From NCBI GenBank assembly GCA_001872985.1, contig MNYA01000265.1, positions 1 to 5,181 of the forward strand: DNA of 5,181 bases, read 5' to 3'. Of this stretch, positions 1 through 5,181 are shown piece after piece. The translations under genes and the position numbers were made by a program. Under the pieces are notes generated by a model. It was given only the letters and a program-made list of their open reading frames with translations, had not been told where the DNA came from and made no database searches. Within the stretch, counting starts at the first letter, position 1. Every line of letters starts with the position of its first letter. The DNA is from a bacterium CG2_30_54_10. GTDB taxonomy: Bacteria; Muiribacteriota; Ozemobacteria; Ozemobacterales; Ozemobacteraceae.

Positions 1-398
1 CCCTTGTAGGAATGGCGAGTGCTGCTTTCCCGGGCATCGTAACTCAGGCGCTGATACTGACCGCGTTAAGCTTTTTTTCGGTGGCAGGCTATGTAATGGT
101 TACCGGGAAAGACTTTTCCGGGCTTCAGCCTTACCTGGTCTCCGGGCTGATCGTGGTCATCATCGCGGGAATCGCGAACTGGTTCGTGGGCGGGGCCGGC
201 CTCGGCCTGGGGATCTCGATCCTGAGCGTGGTACTTTTCATGGGATTCACTGCATACGACATGTCCAACATCATGCACAAGTTCAACGGTGAGGAATACA
301 TCCTCGCCACAGTCGAACTTTACCTCGATTTCATCAATCTTTTCATCGCGATTCTCCGGATCCTTCTTTATTTCGCTAATTCTCAAAGCAGGCGCTGA
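1..398 (+). CDS. Bax inhibitor-1/YccA-family membrane protein, C-terminal part (5' end outside window)
   Basis: Inner-membrane protein of the BI-1/YccA (TMBIM) family, whose studied members are pH-sensitive Ca2+ leak channels or modulators of membrane proteases. The frame is open to the window edge (codons for L-V-G precede the Met at 12), so the ATG at 12 is probably internal and the N-terminal membrane spans are missing. About 131 residues are visible, with several hydrophobic segments. Numbering from that Met, these lie near 10-31, 41-58, 64-81 and a final re-entrant-type helix near 98-120. The family hallmark is clear: FTAYD (Asp83) and then LYLDFINLF (Asp106). This aspartate pair, 23 residues apart, matches the paired aspartates that form the pH sensor in Bacillus YetJ. 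It ends in a short basic tail (SQSRR). The gene is separated from the downstream run by 90 bases and a hairpin, so it is probably a different transcription unit. The family call is firm; the physiological role is not known from sequence. Confidence 0.93.
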   Translation, partial: LVGMASAAFPGIVTQALILTALSFFSVAGYVMVTGKDFSGLQPYLVSGLIVVIIAGIANWFVGGAGLGLGISILSVVLFMGFTAYDMSNIMHKFNGEEYILATVELYLDFINLFIAILRILLYFANSQSRR

Positions 399-411
399 AA
401 GCTTTTTCAGC
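394..411 (+). terminator. Hairpin at the end of the BI-1-family gene, possible weak terminator
   Basis: A perfect 7-bp stem (GCTGAAA / TTTCAGC) with a 4-base GCTT loop overlaps the TGA stop codon at 396-398. The sequence after it (CAGTCCGTTTCC) has no proper T-run, so a classical intrinsic terminator is only weakly supported. The position at the end of a gene, before a 90-base gap and a new strong ribosome binding site, favours a transcription boundary here. Confidence 0.35.
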
Positions 412-477
412 CAGTCCGTTTCCAATTCATGAAATCCTGAATTTCTGCCGAATGCTCGACCGCCGTACGATATGGCG

Positions 478-482
478 GGAGG
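478..482 (+). promoter_or_regulatory. Strong Shine-Dalgarno (GGAGG) for the small membrane protein
   Basis: GGAGG lies inside a longer purine run (GGGAGGGTGAG) and ends 6 bases before the ATG at 489. It is the best ribosome binding site in the window. It selects ATG 489 over the in-frame GTG at 483, which would lie on the SD itself. Confidence 0.75.
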
Positions 483-488
483 GTGAGA

Positions 489-677
489 ATGTCATCAGGA
501 AGTGTAATGTATGGTTTCGTCTCAGGCTTCGTTTCGGCTGCGTTGATGTTCCTGGGAAGCTGGTTTCTTTGGGTTTCCAAGCGTCAGAAAACCGAACTTC
601 AAGCTGATTCGATCAGAGACCTTGCGCACTTTGGCCGTCACCTAAGGAAGCCCCGTCATTGCAGACGTTCGCGTTGA
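489..677 (+). CDS. Small single-span membrane protein, unknown function
   Basis: A 62-residue protein I do not recognise. The ATG at 489 is chosen because GGAGG sits 6 bases upstream. Residues about 5-28 (from VMYGFVSGFVSAALMFLG into SWFLWV) form one hydrophobic, glycine-spaced transmembrane helix. SKRQK follows directly, so by the positive-inside rule the C-terminus should be cytoplasmic. The last 25 residues are strongly basic (ending HLRKPRHCRRSR). The short N-terminus before the helix lacks the n-region charge of a signal peptide, so a membrane anchor is likelier than an exported protein. Its end overlaps the next gene by 19 bases, which suggests translational coupling and makes this the first gene of the 489-4963 run. 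The basic tail lies where the next gene's frame begins, so a frameshift or mis-called end is possible, but nothing shows one directly. Confidence 0.6.
   Translation: MSSGSVMYGFVSGFVSAALMFLGSWFLWVSKRQKTELQADSIRDLAHFGRHLRKPRHCRRSR
645..650 (+). promoter_or_regulatory. Shine-Dalgarno-like AAGGAAG supporting the TTG start at 659
   Basis: The purine run AAGGAAG lies inside the coding sequence of the small membrane protein and ends 8 bases before a TTG codon at 659. No ATG lies near the start of this frame, so this site is the main reason to begin the zinc-ribbon protein at 659. The rival start is TTG 674, whose last two bases overlap the upstream stop codon. Confidence 0.5.
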
Positions 678-1090
678 GCGACGATCCATTCGAGCCAAGC
701 CAGCCAAGGGATTTGATTTTGAATTCAACCACCTCATTGGATTATCTCGACCCGTTCATTTTCTGTGGGCTCTGCTTTCGAAAAATGACCCTCGAAGGGG
801 AATTTTTTTCCTGCCCGACAGGCTGCATCCGCGACCTTTCCGCCCGTTCCCTCGAGGAAATCCTCTGGAAGGAAATGGGAAGGGCTCTTGCGATCCCAGA
901 AATCAGGGCACTTGCATGCCAACGCCTGGGGGAAGACCTTTCCAAGCCCCAACTCCGGCGTCTTTTCAAAGACCTGAAGAACTTCGTCGAATTCCTTCCC
1001 ACTGAAGAAAAGCAACGTTTTTCAACAGCCCTTGTAGAAAAAGTTGACGTGCTTTCGAGCCAGTCCGTTAAAATTCAGTTCAGGTCCTGA
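659..1090 (+). CDS. Free-standing zinc-ribbon protein resembling the C-terminal half of a large serine recombinase
   Basis: A 143-residue protein with a TTG start chosen for the AAGGAAG upstream. Residues 29-56 hold a four-cysteine zinc ribbon, C36-X2-C39-X12-C52-X3-C56 (FCGLC, SCPTGC). The order of segments matches the C-terminal region of large serine recombinases. The zinc beta-ribbon (compare LL-x-GL-x-x-CGxCG) is followed by an acidic-hydrophobic helix with a tryptophan (SLEEILWKEMGRAL, about 64-77; compare LEexVWexl). Next come a helical segment (81-112), FLPTEEKQRFSTALVEKVDV (112-131; compare lsxeErxxllrxLVErVxV) and a closing strand KIQFR. In full-length recombinases this region binds DNA and carries the coiled coil that controls synapsis. 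No catalytic serine domain or recombinase domain lies upstream, and the coiled-coil insertion is short. A standalone zinc-binding DNA- or protein-binding module is inferred. Similarity is by eye, and a generic zinc ribbon remains the alternative. It overlaps the gene before by 19 bases and lies 6 bases from the next. Confidence 0.72.
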   Translation: MQTFALSDDPFEPSQPRDLILNSTTSLDYLDPFIFCGLCFRKMTLEGEFFSCPTGCIRDLSARSLEEILWKEMGRALAIPEIRALACQRLGEDLSKPQLRRLFKDLKNFVEFLPTEEKQRFSTALVEKVDVLSSQSVKIQFRS

Positions 1091-1096
1091 TCGGCC

Positions 1097-2548
1097 ATGG
1101 AAGGCAATTTATCCCTGCTCGAAAACAAGATTCTCCAACAACTGAAGCTCGGGAACACCACCCAGGGAATGGATCTTTTCTTAAACACCTTCGGGGCAGA
1201 AAAGCTTCCCGCCATTGATTTTGTCGAACAATGCTTCAGCGAGCTCAATCGCCAAGGAAAGAACGAAGAAGCTTTCGAACTCATAAATTGCCTGGGAATC
1301 TGGACCAAACGAAACTCTGACGTAACCAGGATGATGGGAACCGCAAAGAAGGTTTTCTACGAATCGCTGGTAACAAAGGGTAGCTCGATCGTAGGAACCG
1401 CGAAAAGAAAGCTTCAGGAATTTGCCAAGGGAATACCTAGTTCCGACCTGCGCCGCCGCGAGTTGATCGATAAGGAAAACTGCAAGACGCTTGAAGATCT
1501 CTACACCCAGGCGCTCGAGCCCTTTAAAAAAGCCGCGAAGATATTGCCCGAATCGCTTGGAGCTCTTAGCGGCATGTTCCGATGCTACAAAGAGCTTCGA
1601 AATCAGGCTGAGGCAGATACCGTCGCCAAGGAGATCGAGAGAATCTTCAAGGACATTTCACCTCAAACCACCGGAAAATTTCCCGAAGAACTCGGCCTTG
1701 AACTGAAGCCTCCAAGTGAGGGTGAGCCTCCACACCGCCCCGCTGGAACAGGCTTTGTACATCCAGATCTCCAAGTCGAGATGCAAAGAATCCGGGAGTT
1801 TGTTTCCGAAGAACGGCGTCAGGACGCGTTGGCCGCCCTGGACGTACTTCTCTTGGGGAACCCCTTTTTCATTCCGGGAATCCTTTTAAAAGCAAGCATC
1901 TTGACCGAGATGCGCAACTTCCGTTCAGCTCAGAGGGCGATCGACGAGGCCTTGAAAATTGACTCCAGGGACAAAACCGTCCAGGATGCCCGGATCGATT
2001 TTCTCGAGAAAAAGTTCAAACTACTGGTCGCGGGAGCTTCCGATTTCCTTTCGAAGGGACTGAACCTTGGAACTGTACTCGGCAGACGCTATTTCGAGGA
2101 AGCCCTTCAATGCATCAACCAGGGCTTGGAGATCTGTCCGAATGACATTTCCTTACTGGATCAGCGTTATACATGCTTAATCTACCTTGGCCGAATGGAA
2201 GATGCGCGAGATGCAAGAAAAAATATCTACATGGTTTCCCCGAATTTCGTCACCACATTCGATCGCAAAACCCGCTCTGCGTTCTGTTTCCTGGCGGGGT
2301 ATGCGTTTGAAAATCGGGAACTTCCGCTGGAAGATTTTCGGGAAATCCGTCGCGGTTTGCTTCTGCCTTTCGCAATTGGCCGTAATTTTGTATCATGGTA
2401 CTGCCGGTGTTCGCCTGCCCTGGTAGCAACTGCCTCAACCTTGGGGATTCCCCCCTCATTTTTTAGAATCATACTTTGGCCGATACGCCTCCTTGGAAAA
2501 TGCCTGAAAAAGCGCCTGATCTCCCGGTTTTCCCGTACGATGCCGTAG
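1097..2548 (+). CDS. TPR-like repeat protein with a hydrophobic, basic C-terminal tail
   Basis: A 483-residue, mainly helical protein, probably a protein-protein interaction scaffold. It has no signal peptide, so it should be cytoplasmic. TPR-like helix pairs are visible in three places. The first is around 133-185 (EPFKKAAKILPESLGALSGM). The second is 236-290 (RRQDALAALDVLLLGNPFF, then RSAQRAIDEALKIDSRD). The third is 331-382 (YFEEALQCINQGLEICPND, then GRMEDARDARKNIYMVSPNF). The pattern of A/G at helix positions, followed by P or D-rich turns, is typical of TPR units. A Pro-rich linker lies near 203-219. The last 90 residues do not look like TPR: a CxC (C436, C438), hydrophobic stretches (FFRIILWPIRLLG) and a basic end (KKRLISRFSR), perhaps a membrane-associating helix. 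The ATG at 1097 follows the previous stop by 6 bases with only a weak AGG upstream, so coupled translation is likely. The specific partner is unknown. Confidence 0.85.
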   Translation: MEGNLSLLENKILQQLKLGNTTQGMDLFLNTFGAEKLPAIDFVEQCFSELNRQGKNEEAFELINCLGIWTKRNSDVTRMMGTAKKVFYESLVTKGSSIVGTAKRKLQEFAKGIPSSDLRRRELIDKENCKTLEDLYTQALEPFKKAAKILPESLGALSGMFRCYKELRNQAEADTVAKEIERIFKDISPQTTGKFPEELGLELKPPSEGEPPHRPAGTGFVHPDLQVEMQRIREFVSEERRQDALAALDVLLLGNPFFIPGILLKASILTEMRNFRSAQRAIDEALKIDSRDKTVQDARIDFLEKKFKLLVAGASDFLSKGLNLGTVLGRRYFEEALQCINQGLEICPNDISLLDQRYTCLIYLGRMEDARDARKNIYMVSPNFVTTFDRKTRSAFCFLAGYAFENRELPLEDFREIRRGLLLPFAIGRNFVSWYCRCSPALVATASTLGIPPSFFRIILWPIRLLGKCLKKRLISRFSRTMP

Positions 2549-3522
2549 GAATCACCTCGACCATTCCGATCGAAGTTCCGCTCGCAGCCGGGCTGCGAGT
2601 AATCGACCTCAACAATGTTTTCGTAATGTCTTCCGATCCCGGGATTTTCCTTCGGAAAGCCGAAGCCGAGGGGTTCCCGCGAAATTGCTGCTCCTGGATT
2701 CGCGGAATTTACGGGCTGATCAGGACTCTCGAAATCAGAAAAGTGATCTTCGTTACTGGCGGAGATTGTTCGAATACCCAGGCCATGATGGAAGCCCTCG
2801 TGCCATTTTCCGAAATTTTTGCAACCTTTTCCTACCCCTACCCTCCTTCGCCCGGCGCTCTGCGCCAAGAGATGTACCGTTTCTGCGCCGGTCTCGGAAC
2901 CACTTTCTCCGCTGCGGAAGGAGTTTCTAAAAGCCTGCATTCTGTTAGGCGGGCGCTCGGCGAACTCGACCTGCTAACCTGGGATGGAAACCGCGTTACC
3001 GGAAAAGAAAACCACCAATGGCTGGTCTCCAGTTCGGATTTCGGAGGCGATCCGGTTTCGTTCGAGCGCCGGCTAAAAGCCTTCCTCGACTCCGCCCGAT
3101 CGCGGCCGGTTCGGCCGAAAGGCTTAAGAATCGGATTGGTAGGCGTTCCGCCGATTATCACCGACTTACATGAATTTGTGGAAAGTCTTGGCGCCCAGGT
3201 GGTATATAATGAGATACCCCGCCAATTTTCCATGCCGGAATCGTGTCATGACCTTGTTGGTGGCTATCTGGCCTATACTTATCCCTACGGGGCGTGGCCC
3301 CGGTTGGATGACATCCGAAAGCAGGTTGATTTGCGTAAACTTCACGGATTGATTCATTATACTCAAGCGTTTTGTCATAGACAGATTCACGATATGATTT
3401 TCCGACATGAAATCCACGTTCCAATTCTGACCCTGGAAGGCGAAATTCCGGGCCCCTGCGACCCCAGAACCAAGCTTCGAATTGAAAGCTTTATTGAAAT
3501 CCTCAAGGAAAAATTCGGATAG
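2476..3522 (+). CDS. 2-hydroxyacyl-CoA dehydratase D-component (HgdB/FldC/BcrC-like) family protein, orphan subunit
   Basis: Iron-sulfur protein of the 2-hydroxyglutaryl-CoA dehydratase D-component family, whose members bind [4Fe-4S] and perform radical dehydration of 2-hydroxyacyl-CoA or low-potential reductions in anaerobes. It has 348 residues from TTG 2476, or 340 from ATG 2500. Neither start has a good SD, and the frame is closed by a TAG at 2464. Family landmarks in order: IPIEVPLAAGLRVIDL (about 30-45), CCSWIRG (C71/C72), VTGGDCSNT (C98), a second Rossmann-like half from LRIGLVGVPP (about 217), HYTQAFCHRQI (C300) and LTLEGEIPG, then RTKLRIESFIEIL. One cysteine from each of the C71/72, C98 and C300 positions would be the cluster ligands. 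The length is somewhat short for the family. Dehydratases normally need a paired subunit and an ATPase activator, and neither lies in the window. A double-cubane-cluster-type reductase or a non-dehydratase role is therefore possible. The family is firm; the substrate is unknown. Confidence 0.88.
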   Translation: MADTPPWKMPEKAPDLPVFPYDAVGITSTIPIEVPLAAGLRVIDLNNVFVMSSDPGIFLRKAEAEGFPRNCCSWIRGIYGLIRTLEIRKVIFVTGGDCSNTQAMMEALVPFSEIFATFSYPYPPSPGALRQEMYRFCAGLGTTFSAAEGVSKSLHSVRRALGELDLLTWDGNRVTGKENHQWLVSSSDFGGDPVSFERRLKAFLDSARSRPVRPKGLRIGLVGVPPIITDLHEFVESLGAQVVYNEIPRQFSMPESCHDLVGGYLAYTYPYGAWPRLDDIRKQVDLRKLHGLIHYTQAFCHRQIHDMIFRHEIHVPILTLEGEIPGPCDPRTKLRIESFIEILKEKFG

Positions 3523-3526
3523 CAGC

Positions 3527-4963
3527 ATGACACACACCAAACGAACCTACACTTCCCTTCAGAAAAGATTTATGTTGAGTTTCCTGTTTTCGATTTCGAT
3601 TCCATTTTTGGTTTTCTCGGAAACGGCTCCGAAACATCCGGCGTCAACCGCCGCGTCAACCTCTTCATCAATCTCCCCATCGATCTCCAAGTCAATCTCT
3701 CCACCAATTTCCAGCTCAATCCCCAAATCAACCGGAGTCGATTCCACCCCTGTCAAAATCGGGCTCATTTTCAAGAAAGACGTTACAACAGCCCGAATTC
3801 AGTCTCTCCGGGGAATCTGCAAAATCACCTTTTTTGCAATGCCCCAGGCAAGCGGTTCCGAGCCGCTAATGTCCAAGGAAGACACATGCAAGCTTCAAGA
3901 AGAAGAAGATATCGCGCTTCAGGTGACCCACCTTGGCATCATGGCGCAAACCTCTGATGGAGCCGAGTTCCAGAATTCTTTTTCAAAAATTGTCATTGAA
4001 GCCGAAGATATTTTTAATCTTGAGATTTTCAACCTCGCGCCCTACATCCTGTCCGGGAAACTCGAGATCACCCTTCAAGACGATCGCACCCTGTCATTCG
4101 TGAACGAGATTTCGGTCGGCGAGCTGGTGAAAGCTTCGGTCTCGGAGTTCAGCCCATCCCCCGAGCCGGAAGCCAACAAGGCGTTTCTCGTGATGGCGCG
4201 TTCCAGGGCCATTGCCGGCAAGGAGATGCGGCGGCACGCCAGCGATTCCTTCGATCTTTGCAACACCTATCACTGCCTTGAATTCAACGGCTTGGGAGGG
4301 ATCCGCGATCTGATCAGGATACTTGACCGGATGGTTCCCAACGAGGTGATGATCGCAAATGGGAAGGTGGTTTTCCCTCACTTTCAGGAGTGTTGCGGTG
4401 GGAAAATCTCGAGCATGAAAAACATTTATGGGATTGATGACCCCGTTCACCAAGCCATCGACGATCGCATTGCGGGGAAAGGCGCCGAGAACTGCTTTCA
4501 CAGCCCCTCCTTCAGATGGACCCGCGAATTTCTCCAAGAAGAGATGGCCGATTTCCTTGCCGTTTCCTATGCGGGCGGAAGTTCCCACGTCTTTCTCCGC
4601 TGGGATCCGATCAAGACTGACCCGACAGAGCGAATCACCGAAGTCCGATTGGTCGGAAAACGAAAGCTGAAACTTTCCGGAACTGAATTCCTTCAGACCT
4701 CGTGGGAGCACTTCGGCGTGAATGCGTTGAAAAGCATGTGTTTCACCCTCGAACCAATGCGGCGGGCAACTATTTTCAGGGGAAAAGGCCGCGGACTCGG
4801 TGTCGGACTCTGTCTTTACGGCGCGGACGGCTTGGCAAAGAAAAACTTCAATTACCAGGACATCCTCAAATTTTATTATTCGGGCATCCACCTGGAACGA
4901 GACCACCAACCTGTTGCGGATGCCCCACAAATCCAGGGAAGCAAATCTTCAGGCGCGAAGTAA
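3527..4963 (+). CDS. Exported SpoIID/LytB-domain protein with Ser/Ile/Pro-repeat linker
   Basis: A 478-residue protein from ATG 3527, 4 bases after the upstream stop. Earlier in-frame codons (TTG-like starts near 3482) lie inside the previous gene and would spoil the signal peptide. Residues 1-31 form a signal peptide: basic KRTYTSLQKR, hydrophobic core MLSFLFSISIPFLVF, likely cleavage after Ser31 (VFS/E). Residues 38-70 are a Ser/Thr/Ile/Pro linker. About 75-200 is the beta-rich N-terminal part common in SpoIID-like proteins. The SpoIID domain follows. SEF carries Glu207, aligning with the catalytic Glu of SpoIID lytic transglycosylases. After it come EANKAFLVMARSRAIA (compare EALKAQAVAARTYAL), FDLCNTYHC (C245, H249, C250; compare FDLCDTTHC), ECCGGKISS (about 288-296), and GRGLGVGLCLYGADGLA then YQDILKFYYSGI near the end. 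Family activity is cleavage of denuded peptidoglycan glycans outside the cytoplasmic membrane. The C-terminal motif lacks the usual GHG, so activity is uncertain. SpoIID-like proteins occur widely outside spore formers, so sporulation is not implied. Confidence 0.93.
   Translation: MTHTKRTYTSLQKRFMLSFLFSISIPFLVFSETAPKHPASTAASTSSSISPSISKSISPPISSSIPKSTGVDSTPVKIGLIFKKDVTTARIQSLRGICKITFFAMPQASGSEPLMSKEDTCKLQEEEDIALQVTHLGIMAQTSDGAEFQNSFSKIVIEAEDIFNLEIFNLAPYILSGKLEITLQDDRTLSFVNEISVGELVKASVSEFSPSPEPEANKAFLVMARSRAIAGKEMRRHASDSFDLCNTYHCLEFNGLGGIRDLIRILDRMVPNEVMIANGKVVFPHFQECCGGKISSMKNIYGIDDPVHQAIDDRIAGKGAENCFHSPSFRWTREFLQEEMADFLAVSYAGGSSHVFLRWDPIKTDPTERITEVRLVGKRKLKLSGTEFLQTSWEHFGVNALKSMCFTLEPMRRATIFRGKGRGLGVGLCLYGADGLAKKNFNYQDILKFYYSGIHLERDHQPVADAPQIQGSKSSGAK
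3668..3727 (+). repeat. 12-base tandem coding repeat (five degenerate copies)
   Basis: Five in-frame 12-base units encode SISP, SISK, SISP, PISS and SIPK in the linker just after the signal peptide of the SpoIID-like protein. Units differ by a few bases (for example TCAATCTCCCCA, TCGATCTCCAAG, TCAATCTCTCCA), so copies are decayed but the period is clear. It probably arose by slippage and acts as a flexible spacer between the membrane and the enzyme domain. Confidence 0.75.
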
Positions 4964-4990
4964 ACGGCAAACTTGCTGGAAAACTGTGAC

Positions 4991-5031
4991 GGAGAGGCGC
5001 CCCTCCACAACCGAAAGTGCGGTCGGGGCAC
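4991..5031 (+). other. Cluster of short GC-rich inverted repeats after the SpoIID-like gene
   Basis: GGAGAGGCGCCCCTCC (4991-5006) is a 16-base palindrome with one mismatched pair. It can fold as a six-position stem (one mismatch) with a GCGC loop. Downstream, GTGC at 5017-5020 pairs with GCAC at 5028-5031 around a 7-base loop. No T-run follows either one. They could help end transcription or protect the 3' end of the transcript, but no classical intrinsic terminator is visible. Confidence 0.3.
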
Positions 5032-5060
5032 ACTCCCATACGCGCTAACTTAGGGGTATA

Positions 5061-5163
5061 TTGTCATCTCGAACGAATGTGAGAGATCTGTATCTTCTCA
5101 ATAATTCGGGGTAACTCAATGATTCCCGGCGCAAGAGACTCCTCCCTTCGGTCGAAATGACAA
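5061..5163. repeat. Imperfect palindromic intergenic repeat (MITE/REP-like), 103 bases
   Basis: The two ends are inverted copies. The left arm begins TTGTCATCTCGAACGAA, and the reverse complement of the right arm begins TTGTCATTTCGACCGAA: 15 of the first 17 bases match, and similarity then decays over about 28 bases. The left half has its own hairpin: CGAAT (5074-5078) with ATTCG (5104-5108), TGAGA (5080-5084) with TCTCA (5096-5100), and GAT with ATC around a CTGT loop. It has no open frame of note. From memory, ends of the form TGTCATTTCGACCGAAGGGA recur between genes in many bacterial draft genomes. I cannot check copy number here. No clear target-site duplication is visible. Confidence 0.75.
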
Positions 5164-5181
5164 AAGTGGGATTTTGGGGTT

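Noticed and set aside
66..425. A 119-codon minus-strand frame
   Set aside because: It is antisense to the BI-1-family gene, with highly charged His/Asp/Glu composition typical of the complement of membrane-protein codons.
463..473. Possible -10 box (TACGAT) before the small membrane protein gene
   Set aside because: It is only about 18 bases from the start codon, and no acceptable -35 sequence lies 16-18 bases upstream.
2227..2940. A 237-codon open frame on the minus strand
   Set aside because: It lies fully opposite the TPR and dehydratase-family genes, is rich in Arg/Ser/Gly/Glu with no recognisable domain, and fits a codon-bias shadow.
2838..3540. Three overlapping minus-strand frames of 88-131 codons
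   Set aside because: All lie opposite well-supported dehydratase-family coding sequence and show no family motif.
3668..3727. Tandem repeat considered as a CRISPR array
   Set aside because: Units are 12 bases, contiguous, degenerate and in frame with coding sequence; there are no spacers.
4094..4930. A 278-codon open frame on the minus strand
   Set aside because: It is antisense to the clearly identified SpoIID domain, has no SD or domain of its own, and is best explained as a shadow.
1..5181. tRNA, rRNA, riboswitch or CRISPR elements
   Set aside because: Read by eye on both strands; no cloverleaf, conserved rRNA segment, aptamer-like motif or spaced direct repeats were found.

Overview
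The window is a compact bacterial locus with all genes on the + strand and roughly balanced G+C (judged by eye). It holds the 3' end of one gene, then a tightly packed run of five genes (489-4963), and ends in about 220 bases of non-coding DNA with a large imperfect palindrome. The contents fit an anaerobic or facultative, probably uncultured bacterium. A 2-hydroxyacyl-CoA dehydratase-family iron-sulfur protein points to anaerobic chemistry. A SpoIID/LytB-type protein with a signal peptide points to peptidoglycan remodelling. No marker gene fixes the phylum. A deep-branching, MAG-type lineage is a guess from the lack of close matches to familiar proteins, not a result.

Layout: (1) 1-398, C-terminal part of a Bax-inhibitor-1/YccA-family membrane protein, cut by the window edge and followed by a short hairpin. 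(2) 489-677, a 62-residue single-span membrane protein with a very good Shine-Dalgarno. (3) 659-1090, a 143-residue protein that reads like the C-terminal zinc-ribbon half of a large serine recombinase with no catalytic domain; it overlaps gene 2. (4) 1097-2548, a TPR-like repeat protein with an odd hydrophobic, basic tail. (5) 2476-3522, an orphan HgdB/FldC-like 2-hydroxyacyl-CoA dehydratase-family subunit whose start lies inside gene 4. (6) 3527-4963, an exported SpoIID/LytB-domain protein with a Ser/Ile/Pro repeat linker and an altered C-terminal signature motif. (7) 4964-5181, small GC-rich hairpins and a 103-base palindromic repeat element.

Genes 2-6 overlap or sit 4-6 bases apart, so they are probably one transcript with translational coupling. 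I cannot name a pathway that joins them. The TPR and small membrane proteins could be scaffold parts and the SpoIID-like protein an envelope enzyme or binder, while the dehydratase-like protein and the recombinase-tail protein have no obvious shared role with them. The most unusual items are the free-standing recombinase-tail protein, the orphan dehydratase subunit in this setting, the SpoIID motif deviation and the terminal palindrome.
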